Source: CAYZPW01 sp964480475 (lineage in GTDB: Bacteria; B130-G9). From it: DNA of 18,915 bases. A model generated the notes under the pieces. The model ran no database searches. It was not told where the DNA came from and saw only the letters and a program-made list of their open reading frames with translations. Shown in pieces: positions 1 through 7,204 of this stretch. The translations under genes and the position numbers were made by a program. Position 1 is the stretch's first letter. Each line of letters opens with the position of its first letter. The stretch spans positions 1 through 18,915 of the forward strand of contig CAYZPW010000074.1 in NCBI GenBank assembly GCA_964480475.1, written 5' to 3'.

Positions 1-729
1 GGAAACCCGCATAGATTGACTGTAAAACAACACGTGTTCCCTGCGGGTAGTATTTCACGCTTTGTCGGAGATGATCGTTGCGTATCTGTTTATATAATCA
101 AAAAACAAGAAGAAAAACATTTCAAGCGGGATGATGAAGTATTCTGCAGGCTCAGGGCGTGGGACCAACTGGCAGAATCTGGCTGGATGAAGCAAATTGA
201 AGATAAATATCAAATCTTAGCTGATGCTGTCCTTGCTGGGAGCATTCACACAATAACAGAAAAAGAAGAGCCTATTATTACTAATATGTATGCACTATGG
301 AATATCAGGGCTGACGAAAGGGAAGACCCATTTGATGATCAAAAAACAGGCGCGCCTGACGTGTCAAGACACTTGACCAAGGACGAAGAAGAGTATTTAG
401 AGAGGAATCATATTACGTTCGTTAGACCAGATCTCAGTATTCCCGGCAGGCATTTATTAGGTATTCAGATGCGTCTGAACTTATTCAAAGTGGCAAAGCA
501 AATGAATGATGCCCGGTGGGGAATACTGAGAGCCTCTGATGGTGAGTTCATTGTTCCAGATAATTTTTCAAACGCTAGAATCTTGCCTCTCTCACCAACA
601 ATCTGCTTTTCTTCTCCAAGCAGCGATGCAGTGATAGGGGCAAGAGAGGTGGCAGAGATCAACAGTTTAGCTGTAACGAGTAGTAAATGGTATTATTTCG
701 CAAGAGAGTTATCAAAGTGTCCACGGTGA
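1..729 (+). CDS. DUF4238-like protein, 5' end probably outside the window
   Basis: The frame is open from base 1; the first usable start inside the window is TTG at 16, but no Shine-Dalgarno sequence precedes it and coding-like residues (NPHRL) lie before it, so I take the gene as 5'-partial. Near the N-terminus KQHVFPAGSISRF resembles the 'QHYVPRFYLKRF' opening of DUF4238 proteins. The middle (GWMKQIEDKYQILADAVL) is helical, and the C-terminal part has the family-like stretch WGIL..DGEFIVPDN...ILPLSP. DUF4238 proteins are uncharacterised; they occur in accessory regions, and no activity can be assigned here. Base composition is clearly more AT-rich than the genes to its right, which suggests acquisition by transfer. 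The terminal residues (ELSKCPR) end abruptly, and another frame stays open past the stop (see findings). The family call is by motif memory and is moderate; the ORF itself is convincing. Confidence 0.6.
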   Translation, partial: GNPHRLTVKQHVFPAGSISRFVGDDRCVSVYIIKKQEEKHFKRDDEVFCRLRAWDQLAESGWMKQIEDKYQILADAVLAGSIHTITEKEEPIITNMYALWNIRADEREDPFDDQKTGAPDVSRHLTKDEEEYLERNHITFVRPDLSIPGRHLLGIQMRLNLFKVAKQMNDARWGILRASDGEFIVPDNFSNARILPLSPTICFSSPSSDAVIGAREVAEINSLAVTSSKWYYFARELSKCPR

Positions 730-785
730 CCCCGAAGAATCAGATAGTGGATGGTGTTGGGCTTCGGATATAGAACCGGTCGAGC

Positions 786-962
786 TTACAATCGGTGAGA
801 ATGGCTCACAAAGGACTGATTACAGGAATCGTCAACGGGGTGAAGATGATGATAACAAGCTGCTCTGCCGGCGACCTTGCCGGTGAAGTTCTCAGCGGCG
901 CAGATAGAGGCGAGCAGACCGAGCACGATCAGAACGAGCGTGGCATGCTGCTTTGGTCTCAT
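786..962 (-). pseudogene. Truncated thermonuclease-like (SNase) secreted protein fragment
   Basis: An ATG at 962 opens one base after the TGA of the methyltransferase gene, on the same strand, so it sits in an operon-like position. The 58-residue product begins with a clear Sec signal peptide: MRPKQH, then a hydrophobic stretch ending in SICAA. It continues ENFTGKVAG, which matches the very start of secreted SNase/thermonuclease domains (typically 'FxGKVVGVxDGDT'). Immediately after KVAG, at about position 867, the family-like sequence stops. The expected DGDT and catalytic Arg/Glu segment is absent, replaced by an unrelated 26-residue His/Cys-rich tail before the TAA. I read it as a nuclease gene cut off by a rearrangement that brought in the DUF4238-like gene. 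It could also be a tiny unrelated exported peptide. The signal peptide is firm; the family assignment rests on nine residues. Confidence 0.45.
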
Positions 963-963
963 C

Positions 964-2535
964 TCAGGATTCTGTGCTTCCGGGGCCGGCTTCGGGGTCT
1001 TCGTTGGGGTTCTCGTTCAAAGTTGGTAAACGGTCGTCCGGTTGGAGGGGAAGTGGGACGTTCTTGGCTGCTTCGCGTTTGGCCCGGGGCGCCTTCTTGA
1101 AAGTTCTGTTCGTGTGGCGGATCGAGGGCATATCAATGCGCTTCCCGGCGAATAGCTCGGCTACTGTCAGGATTTGCAGTCTGGGATGCGTTGTGCCCCA
1201 GGGCGAGTCGTAGAACTCGCCGCTTGCGGCCTCCTTGCGCATCGGCTGGCTTGGCTCCCGCATCGTGATTAGCACGCCGATCTCGGCCTTCTCGCGGTCC
1301 AGCACACCTCGCAAGTCGCGCAGGTGAGCTACGTTCGTATTCCCCGACTTGACCGATAGTATTATCTGCTTCGTTTTGCCGTCCTTGCCCTCGTCGTGGA
1401 AGTAGAGCCTTCCGTCTATCCCTCTGTCGGCCCCCTTCTTCTGCTCCACGGCGCATGCGCCGACCTGGCCCAGGGCCCACCACTGGAATTCGTAGGGGTT
1501 GTTGTGGGCGAGCGCAGCGGCGTCAGGAACCGCCTCCGGCGACCCGTGCTCCTCGTAGGTCACTTCGTCGCCGAAGGCGCCCAGCAGTCGGCGCTTTATT
1601 ACCACAATAGCCGCCTGAGTAATATCTATTCCGATCCAGCGGCGGCCAAGGCGCTCGGCCACCGCGATAGTAGTCCCGCAACCGCAAAAGGGGTCTAAAA
1701 CCAGATTGCCTTCCCTTGAGCTTGCTTTAATGATTCTTTCGAGAAGTGCCTCGGGTTTTTGAGTGGGGTAACCCAAACGCTGTGTTTTATCTCTTTCGGG
1801 AATCTGCGCCACCTCCCAGACATCTTCTGGGTTACGAGGTTCGTCCATGTAATACTTGTAGATCTTCCCACTCTTCCTGACTTCCCTGTATTCTCTCCCG
1901 TCTTCATCGGCGCCGAAGTACCCACCGAAGGTTCCTTTTTTTTGCTCCCTTAATTCACCTATTGCTTTCCCATTGTAGTAATAGTCTTCACTCCTGCTAT
2001 AGAATAGAAGTGTGTCGTGCCGCCTGCTGTAAGCCCTTCTTCCAATTCCGCCACTATTCTTATGCCATATTATTTCATTCCTGAAGTTCTCCGGCCCAAA
2101 GACAGCGTCCATGAGCAGTCTCAGGTGTGCGCTGGCCGTCGGATCGCAATGCAGGTATATGCTGCCGGTTGGCTTAAGGACACGCTTCAGCTGCACAAGG
2201 CGCGGCGCCATCATTGAGAGATAGGCGAGCATGTCGTTGTCGCCCAGGAGCTTTCTGAAGCCCTGCATCGTCTCGGAGACGCGCCCACCCGCCTGGACCA
2301 CCTGACGATAGGCAGTCGCGGCCTCCTGGTCCCACCGCCATGTGTCCTCGAACGCCTTGGCCTGCGCGGCGGCCCGGCTGCCGTTCTGCTCGGCAAACAG
2401 GATGTTGTAGGTGGCGCTGCTATTGAAGGGCGGATCGAGGTACACCAGGTCAACGGATTCGTCAGCGACTTCCCGGCGGAGCACGCCTAGGTTGTCGCCG
2501 TACCAGAGCAGGTTCTTCTTCGGGTCGACCGTCAT
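964..2535 (-). CDS. Beta-class DNA methyltransferase fused to a restriction endonuclease-like domain
   Basis: The product is 523 residues from the chosen ATG. Residues 34-39 carry DPPFNS (motif IV, catalytic), and residues 281-289 carry DPFCGCGTT (motif I, SAM binding) followed by GRRWIGID. Motif IV before motif I is the beta-group N6-adenine/N4-cytosine methylase order (N6_N4_Mtase family). Between them lie an NEIIWHK segment and a PTQKPEALLERII segment typical of the family. From about residue 345 a second domain begins (EFQWWALGQ..., then GADRGIDGRLYF and IILSVKSGN). This gives D...SVK spacing like the PD-(D/E)xK core of Mrr-type endonucleases, so methylation and cleavage may be on one chain. 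The C-terminus is a charged, proline-rich tail. Start choice: ATG 2535 has AAGGA eight bases upstream; ATGs at 2553 and 2568 lack an RBS, and 2568 is almost at the predicted transcription start. No separate specificity or restriction gene is visible. Target specificity cannot be read. Confidence 0.85.
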   Translation of the reverse strand: MTVDPKKNLLWYGDNLGVLRREVADESVDLVYLDPPFNSSATYNILFAEQNGSRAAAQAKAFEDTWRWDQEAATAYRQVVQAGGRVSETMQGFRKLLGDNDMLAYLSMMAPRLVQLKRVLKPTGSIYLHCDPTASAHLRLLMDAVFGPENFRNEIIWHKNSGGIGRRAYSRRHDTLLFYSRSEDYYYNGKAIGELREQKKGTFGGYFGADEDGREYREVRKSGKIYKYYMDEPRNPEDVWEVAQIPERDKTQRLGYPTQKPEALLERIIKASSREGNLVLDPFCGCGTTIAVAERLGRRWIGIDITQAAIVVIKRRLLGAFGDEVTYEEHGSPEAVPDAAALAHNNPYEFQWWALGQVGACAVEQKKGADRGIDGRLYFHDEGKDGKTKQIILSVKSGNTNVAHLRDLRGVLDREKAEIGVLITMREPSQPMRKEAASGEFYDSPWGTTHPRLQILTVAELFAGKRIDMPSIRHTNRTFKKAPRAKREAAKNVPLPLQPDDRLPTLNENPNEDPEAGPGSTES

Positions 2536-2579
2536 GCCCTCATTCCTTATCATCGTTGGCCATATCAAACCAGCGTGAG

Positions 2580-2608
2580 AGACTAATCCTGCTTAACCCA
2601 AAAGTCAA
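2580..2608 (-). promoter_or_regulatory. Possible sigma70-type promoter for the methyltransferase
   Basis: On the minus strand TTGACT (2608-2603) is followed after 17 bases by TAGTCT (2585-2580). The -35 is near consensus; the -10 is poor (three of six). The implied start of transcription, near 2573, leaves a leader of about 38 bases to the ATG at 2535, consistent with that start codon. Confidence 0.3.
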
Positions 2609-2677
2609 CCCTCAGTCCAACAAATCAAGAATCTCTTAACCCTAACATCACTTATGTCCCTGCCTCCTCTCTCCGAT

Positions 2678-3604
2678 CTACAACCGGCGGCGCTGGTATT
2701 CCACGAGGCGCTTCAGGCCTTGCTCGAAGGAGACTTTGGGTTCCCAGCCCATGATCCTCTTCGCCTTGTCGGCGGAGATGTAGATCTTATAGACCTCGCC
2801 CTTGCGGGCGGGGGCGGAGATTGGCTCGCCGTCGAAGCCGGTGGCCTGCTTGATTATGCGGAATATCTCGTTGACCGAAGAGCCTCTGCCGGAGCCGATG
2901 TTGATGATCTCGTTGTCGGACGCCGGGTCCGTCATCGCAAGGACGTTCGCCTCGACAATGTCATCGACATAGACGTAGTCGCGGAGCTGCTCGCCGTCGC
3001 CGAAGATGGTCGGCGCCTCGCCCTTGAGCATCTTGGCCGAGAAGATCGCCGTAACGCCCGCCTCACCGTAGGGATACTGCCTGGGGCCATAGACGTTCGG
3101 GTAGCGCAGGGCGGTGTATTTGAGGCCGTCCGTCAGGTTGTAGAGAAACAGATAGTGCTCGACCGTGTGCTTCGAGATGCCATACTGCGAGATCGGATTG
3201 ATGGGGTGCGCCTCGTCCGTCGGCAGATACTGCGGCTCGCCATAGACGGCCCCACCGGTTGAGATATAGACGAGTTTTTTGACGCCGTATTTGAGGCAGT
3301 TGAGGATGATGTTGATCGAGCCGCCGATATTGACGTCGGCGTCGAACTGAGGCTCTGAGACGGACTTTATGACGGCCATCTGCGCAGCGTGATGATCGAC
3401 GATGTCTGGCCGCTCCTTCTCAAACACCTCGGCCAGCGCGTGGTCCCGGATGTCCATCTCGTAAAAGGTCGCTTGGGGGTTGATGTTCTCCGCAAAGCCC
3501 GTCGAGAGGTCATCGACAATTGCGACCGAATGCCCATCTTTAATCAACCTATCCACTAAATGCGACGCGATGAACCCCGCCCCGCCGGTTACTAATACCT
3601 TCAT
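2678..3604 (-). CDS. NAD-dependent epimerase/dehydratase, UDP-glucose 4-epimerase (GalE) type
   Basis: This is a complete short-chain (extended SDR) nucleotide-sugar enzyme of 308 residues, a usual length for bacterial and archaeal-type GalE proteins. The N-terminus MKVLVTGGAGFIASHL is the Rossmann NAD-binding loop, and VDDLSTG ends the second strand and binds the cofactor adenosine. YISTGGAVYG gives the catalytic Ser/Thr region and YGISK (about residues 141-145) the catalytic Tyr-Lys pair. ALRYPNVYGPRQ and GDGEQLRDYVYVDDI are classic epimerase substrate-domain motifs. It probably interconverts UDP-hexoses for envelope polysaccharide, but substrate cannot be fixed from sequence. Two ATGs stand side by side at 3607 and 3604; GGAG lies three bases before the first and six before the second, so I choose the second. 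No sugar-pathway genes adjoin it, so it looks monocistronic. Confidence 0.9.
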   Translation of the reverse strand: MKVLVTGGAGFIASHLVDRLIKDGHSVAIVDDLSTGFAENINPQATFYEMDIRDHALAEVFEKERPDIVDHHAAQMAVIKSVSEPQFDADVNIGGSINIILNCLKYGVKKLVYISTGGAVYGEPQYLPTDEAHPINPISQYGISKHTVEHYLFLYNLTDGLKYTALRYPNVYGPRQYPYGEAGVTAIFSAKMLKGEAPTIFGDGEQLRDYVYVDDIVEANVLAMTDPASDNEIINIGSGRGSSVNEIFRIIKQATGFDGEPISAPARKGEVYKIYISADKAKRIMGWEPKVSFEQGLKRLVEYQRRRL

Positions 3605-3682
3605 CATTTACTCCATATTGAATGTTTGCTGCAATCTCCGTTGCCACCGGCGTATTGAGGATAATAACCGATCAAAGCAGGG

Positions 3683-3711
3683 ATAATAAGAGGTAGGGCA
3701 AATCGTGTCGA
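3683..3711 (-). promoter_or_regulatory. Likely sigma70-type promoter of the epimerase gene
   Basis: On the minus strand TCGACA (3711-3706) and TATTAT (3688-3683) are separated by exactly 17 bases, each five of six to consensus. Transcription would begin near 3676, about 70 bases before the start codon at 3604. Confidence 0.45.
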
Positions 3712-3780
3712 ATCAGCCGGGATAGACCTTCATCAGGCATGATAGCTGCGCAGTGCCCTAATCTATGGGGTGTGCAAATA

Positions 3781-3820
3781 GGGGTAAATAAAGGTAAGTA
3801 AGGATAAGTAAGTGATAAAT
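3781..3820. repeat. Four imperfect 10-bp tandem repeats
   Basis: Successive decamers GGGGTAAATA, AAGGTAAGTA, AGGATAAGTA and AGTGATAAAT follow one another with no spacer. They lie in the gap between the 3' end of the AlbA_2 gene and the epimerase promoter. A 10-bp period equals one helical turn, so it could be a phased protein-binding or bent DNA site, or just a decayed microsatellite. On the minus strand it is T-rich but has no hairpin, so I do not call it a terminator. Confidence 0.6.
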
Positions 3821-3868
3821 ATGTGCGACATGAATGCGAATAAGCTCAAGACGAATAAGCAGCACCGA

Positions 3869-5560
3869 TCATTCCTCAGGAATGACATAATGAGCTCCCT
3901 TGTACTTACCCTTGCGCTCCAGCAAGCGACTTCTATACATTCGACCAAGCAGTTTCGACACCTTGACCATTCCCTTTATCTCAAGTAGCTTTCTGCATTC
4001 TCTATTCGTAATACTTCCGTTATGTCGGACGTAATCGAGGACCCTCTCTTCGTGGGTGAAAGAAATCTTGTGCTGCGGAGCGACTTCTGGCCGCGTGAGC
4101 GTATAGTAAGCGCCGCGTCTGGTCCCGTGCTGCTGGACCAGGCCAGTTTGCACAAGAGAGCGAAGCTGTTTCGTGGCTTCCGTCATATCCACGTGATTGA
4201 GCCTTCTGTAATCGCTATTTGTCATTGATTTCTCTTGCCGCATATAGACGAGCGCCAATCGTTGCTGGTCATTCAGGTCGTGGTCGGCATACTGATTGAG
4301 CCATTCGATTGCCTTTGGACTCAATAGCGTGTAATTCCGGAATGTGACCAAGAATGAAGACTGTCTATCCTTGAACGTGGGTGGCCCAAGTTTGGCTTGC
4401 CTCATCGCGGAGAGCATCTGGTTGATTCCGCTGTGCCGGTTCTCGACAACGTGAAGGTCCTCCAGCAGCCGCATGAGCGTCATGTTGCGCGTGGATTGCT
4501 CGTATTCAATGTTGTCCTCAGTAACCATTCCATAAAGTCCACCAGGACTCTGAACCTCCATCCGATTGGCAAAAAGCCTGATCTGTATGTAGCTCCCGTG
4601 TGTGTAACTACTGTAATCGCGATGGGCCACTGCATTAATCACCGCCTCGCGAACGGCCTCTTCTGGGTATTCCGGGATGTCTCGTCTGAAAACGCCCTCA
4701 ATTAAACTGCTTTTGCGCATCGATGCCATCACGTAATTGACCGCCGATTCAACCATCTCTGGGATAGGTCCTTCAAACCTCTGGTTGTCCAGAAAACGCT
4801 CACCGCGAGGAGTCTTTTCCGTACCCGTAGTTCCATAGAACTGGAGGAATGTTATTACCAGCTGAGGCTGGAACGATTCTGGATATATGCCGAACACCAG
4901 CAATCCAGCCAAAGTGGGTCTCAGCACTCCCTCCACGGCCTCAATGACGTTCCGATGAATAAGGACCTCTTCGAAGGGCTGGTTTAGATACTTCGCGTTT
5001 GGACGAGCCTTTTTCAATCTTCCAATCCAGTCATTGAGCGCGTCAATGTCCAGGTTTTCAATTGTCGCGTCGAGCACCGGTTTTCGGTCGAAGGTGGGCT
5101 GCAGGCGATTGCTGATACAACTGAATACCTCGTATTCAGACATGCGGCGGTTAGTATTGCCGACTCGTATGTAGGACCCTCCGTTAATCCCCGCAGGCTT
5201 GTAATAGCAGGGCTTCCTGAAGGCGGGGATACCATCCAGCTCAACAGCAACGACTGTCTTTCCATCCAACGTGTCCACAATGAAGTCTGGGCGCAGTGCC
5301 GGTTCCATCTCCGATGAGCACAGACTGGCGATGTCGGCTTGGAGTTTCGCAGCATCTTCTATGCCGACAGTCTGAAAGCCCCTTTGCTCGTCCAATCCGA
5401 AGACGATGATGCCACCGCGGGGCGAATTGGCAAACGCAGACAGAGGCTCAAACAACCGCTTAGGTGTTCCCCTATGGGCTGCTTTTACCTCGACTGTGTC
5501 GAGCTCGGTCTGGCTCTCTTGTATTTGCGCGACTATCTGAAGAAGCTCATCTCGGTCCAA
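3869..5560 (-). CDS. Schlafen AlbA_2 domain / HATPase-like transcriptional regulator
   Basis: The predicted product is 563 residues. The N-terminal 130 residues form an AlbA_2 (Schlafen, formerly 'divergent AAA') domain: LDRDELLQIVAQIQ, then the EVKAA strand at residues 24-28, PLSAFANSPRGGIIVFGLDE, and later GGSYIRVGNTNRRMS. The centre carries an ATPase-like fold of the HATPase_c_4 type: REAVINAVAHRDYS (about 304-317, N-box) and SPGGLYG (about 338-344, G-box). The C-terminus (from about residue 420) looks like two winged-helix units (MTNSDYRRLNHVDMTEATKQ; ITNRECRKLLEI). Such proteins are thought to be DNA-binding regulators, and some occur in defence loci, but no target is known. No in-frame ATG lies in the N-terminal region. 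The TTG at 5560 sits right at the domain boundary; the upstream TTG at 5623 lies inside the predicted -35 box, so it is unlikely to be translated. Confidence 0.85.
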   Translation of the reverse strand: MDRDELLQIVAQIQESQTELDTVEVKAAHRGTPKRLFEPLSAFANSPRGGIIVFGLDEQRGFQTVGIEDAAKLQADIASLCSSEMEPALRPDFIVDTLDGKTVVAVELDGIPAFRKPCYYKPAGINGGSYIRVGNTNRRMSEYEVFSCISNRLQPTFDRKPVLDATIENLDIDALNDWIGRLKKARPNAKYLNQPFEEVLIHRNVIEAVEGVLRPTLAGLLVFGIYPESFQPQLVITFLQFYGTTGTEKTPRGERFLDNQRFEGPIPEMVESAVNYVMASMRKSSLIEGVFRRDIPEYPEEAVREAVINAVAHRDYSSYTHGSYIQIRLFANRMEVQSPGGLYGMVTEDNIEYEQSTRNMTLMRLLEDLHVVENRHSGINQMLSAMRQAKLGPPTFKDRQSSFLVTFRNYTLLSPKAIEWLNQYADHDLNDQQRLALVYMRQEKSMTNSDYRRLNHVDMTEATKQLRSLVQTGLVQQHGTRRGAYYTLTRPEVAPQHKISFTHEERVLDYVRHNGSITNRECRKLLEIKGMVKVSKLLGRMYRSRLLERKGKYKGAHYVIPEE

Positions 5561-5595
5561 GGCTTCACTCTCTCTACAAACGAAGAAACGGCCCC

Positions 5596-5623
5596 AGAAT
5601 ACTCTTCCTGGCAGCGCGGTCAA
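5596..5623 (-). promoter_or_regulatory. Likely promoter of the AlbA_2 gene, which decides its start
   Basis: On the minus strand TTGACC (5623-5618) and TATTCT (5601-5596) are 16 bases apart. Transcription would start near 5589, downstream of the TTG at 5623 and about 29 bases before the TTG at 5560. A weak purine-rich stretch (GAGAGAG) precedes 5560. Confidence 0.45.
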
Positions 5624-5712
5624 TCAGCGGGGTTTGCGGTGCCTCGATAGATCCTGTCCCATTAGTCCCTGAAATGCGCGCTGACATCGTGCAGGTCGCA
5701 TTCTTTGGCCGG

Positions 5713-6207
5713 TTAGGGTTCGGAGATGGCGTTGATGGCGTCGCAGATGGTCGCCGCCAGCTTGATGTTGCCCGGGAACGCCAGGACGAGCGCAAGGGAA
5801 CCGGTCACGAGAGCGGCGAACGCCCATTTCTGGAATCGCTCCGGCGAGAGCTGAGGCACGTTCAGCTGGTGTCGTTCTGCGTAGTCCACGTAGTCCTGAG
5901 GCAATTGCTTCAATGCGATATATGCCCAATGTGGTGTCCAGAACAGGAAGCCGAAGGTGCTGCCGACTTCATCAACCGTTCTACGGGCATTTCTTTCTCG
6001 CAGCGCCTTTTGCATCGTGCGGATTAGGAACATCCAGACCAGATAGCCTTCAAGGATCAAGATGAGGCCGGCGATAAGCTCAAAAGTGGCCGCCTTGACG
6101 TGCCCTGTTCCGTAGGAGAACAATGCGATGATCATCAACGGCACGCCTGCTAGGCTGCCGAGCGCGATCAACGATGTCACCAGTCGTTCAGACACACATC
6201 TGGTCAT
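5713..6207 (-). CDS. Multi-pass membrane protein, paralog of its upstream neighbour
   Basis: This is a 164-residue protein with about four hydrophobic segments: LVTSLIALGSLAGVPLMII, then FELIAGLILILEGYLVWMF, a central GFLFWTPHWAYIAL, and WAFAALVTGSLALVLAF near the C-terminus. Between segments three and four is a soluble stretch, LPQDYVDYAERHQLNVPQLS. It lines up with LAKDFNAYLARYHVNAKPLS in the next gene upstream, so the two are diverged duplicates. Its ATG overlaps the TGA of that gene (ATGA), which implies translational coupling and perhaps a hetero-oligomer. The aromatic central helix followed by a 'Y..RH.L....LS' loop resembles small membrane domains of the DUF4328/DUF4234 kind, but I do not assign a family firmly. 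No function can be given. Confidence 0.7.
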   Translation of the reverse strand: MTRCVSERLVTSLIALGSLAGVPLMIIALFSYGTGHVKAATFELIAGLILILEGYLVWMFLIRTMQKALRERNARRTVDEVGSTFGFLFWTPHWAYIALKQLPQDYVDYAERHQLNVPQLSPERFQKWAFAALVTGSLALVLAFPGNIKLAATICDAINAISEP

Positions 6208-6707
6208 GTGGCGATATTCCGTGCGACGTTCGCCGCGTCACAACCCTTGTAGATGATGATGGTCCCGTGAACCAGGACGGTCAGCCCTGCCAGAACACCA
6301 AGAATCGGGTGCGGCCCGTAGTATAGGGAGAGAATCACAGATGCCGGGTAAGCCAGGAATAGTTTCTCCGAAAGCGGCTTCGCGTTGACGTGATAGCGGG
6401 CTAAATATGCGTTGAAGTCCTTCGCGAGTCCCCACACCGCCTGGAAAACCCAGTAGAGGTTGAAGACCGGCACGAAGAGCAGCCCGACAGCCATACCAGG
6501 TGTAGTGCGGGCATGGCCGTCCTGTATCACTCGCCACATGTCGTAGATGAAGATTATCATCGCGAAAAAGGAAAAGAGGCGAAAAAACAGGCCGAGAATC
6601 AGGGCCGGGAAAAGCCACTCGAAATTGACAGTGATGACCAGGGCGGGAACGAGAGCGCTCAGGGCAAGTCCGCCTAAGTAAGCGGCTATGAAGAAGCCCT
6701 TGGACAT
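6204..6707 (-). CDS. Multi-pass membrane protein with GLLFVPVFNLYW motif
   Basis: This is a 167-residue integral membrane protein with four or five hydrophobic segments: FFIAAYLGGLALSALVPAL, then PALILGLFFRLFSFFAMI, GLLFVPVFNLYWVFQAVW, SVILSLYYG, and LGVLAGLTVLVHGTIIIY. The third segment, ending WGLAKDFN, recalls the 'P.FN.YW.F.A..GLA' signature of small uncharacterised membrane domains (DUF4328-like) in many bacteria. It is the first gene of a two-gene unit with its paralog, joined by an ATGA overlap. Start is uncertain: ATG 6707 has a weak AGAAGA just upstream, and an in-frame GTG at 6725 would add six residues but has no well-spaced RBS. A TTGACC-like -35 on the minus strand near 6870 is possible but would leave a leader of about 130 bases. 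Confidence 0.7.
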   Translation of the reverse strand: MSKGFFIAAYLGGLALSALVPALVITVNFEWLFPALILGLFFRLFSFFAMIIFIYDMWRVIQDGHARTTPGMAVGLLFVPVFNLYWVFQAVWGLAKDFNAYLARYHVNAKPLSEKLFLAYPASVILSLYYGPHPILGVLAGLTVLVHGTIIIYKGCDAANVARNIAT

Positions 6708-6875
6708 TCTTCTTACGTATTCCACTTCCCGGCAGACTCTCCTTTGCTCGACCCGCCGCCAGAGGTAACGTCAGTTCCCGGCGCCCGACTGGGCAGGCGG
6801 CAGAGCGATCGGTTTGTACCCGGACGAATGTTGACGATTGAACTGTTATCAGAGCTGAGTATTTGGGTCAAGTTC

Positions 6876-6908
6876 CTCCTTAATGAGGAGTTTCCCCGTT
6901 GGGGAAAC
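6876..6908. repeat. Two adjacent perfect hairpins
   Basis: CTCCT (6876-6880) pairs with AGGAG (6886-6890) across TAATG. Directly after it TTTCCCC (6891-6897) pairs with GGGGAAA (6901-6907) across GTT, extendable by a G-C pair. No T-run follows on either strand, so intrinsic termination is unlikely. The loop-side sequence CCTCCTTAATGAG recurs at 7114-7126. Confidence 0.6.
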
Positions 6909-6989
6909 GGGCGAAAAGGAAAAAAGGGCAAAAGGCGAAAAGGAAGAGACCATAACTAGCCAGAAAGGCTCAGTCCCCTCCCTGGCCAA

Positions 6990-7061
6990 TGAGATACAGC
7001 TGGCCGCAAAGCCTCCTTTCGCAGACTGGCGTATCTCACCTCATAAGTACACTGAATGAGG
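6990..7061. repeat. Long imperfect stem-loop followed by a second hairpin
   Basis: TGAGATAC (6990-6997) is perfectly complementary to GTATCTCA (7031-7038). Inside, GCAAAG and CTTTCGC can pair with one bulge around a four-base loop, giving a two-stem structure of 49 bases. CCTCAT (7039-7044) then pairs with ATGAGG (7056-7061). It could be a structured RNA, a protein-binding palindrome or a decayed mobile-element end. Confidence 0.5.
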
Positions 7062-7180
7062 CTATATAGGCATCAAGTAAGCGATTGTAGATTCAGTTTT
7101 GGGGAAACTCCTGCCTCCTTAATGAGAGAGTCCCCGGAGAGTCGCATCGGCTGTTTTGGCTCGGAAGAGGCCAAGTAGGA

Positions 7181-7204
7181 GACGGCGTCAAGCCGCCGCA
7201 CTCC
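7181..7204 (-). repeat. REP-like palindrome, copy C
   Basis: On the minus strand GGAGTGCGG (7204-7196) opens a hairpin whose stem is CGGCG/CGCCG (7198-7194 with 7187-7183) around a six-base loop. The same GGAGTGCGG head with a different loop occurs at 13709 (plus) and 13876 (minus). Confidence 0.5.

Noticed and set aside
795..1100. Plus-strand open frame opposite the end of the methyltransferase
   Set aside because: It is low-complexity and overlaps both the minus-strand signal peptide and the methyltransferase tail.
2654..3262. Plus-strand open frame of 202 codons
   Set aside because: It is antisense to the epimerase, whose motifs are complete. Its Val/Asp/Arg-rich composition is typical of a shadow frame, and it has no RBS.
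3781..3820. Possible CRISPR array
   Set aside because: The units are 10 bp with no spacers and no cas genes nearby. No other repeat-spacer pattern was seen in the window.
5464..6027. Plus-strand open frame spanning two minus-strand genes
   Set aside because: It crosses the promoter of the AlbA_2 gene and overlaps two supported genes, with no family signature.
6890..6908. Intrinsic terminator
   Set aside because: The hairpin is perfect but neither strand has a T-run after it, and no gene ends next to it.
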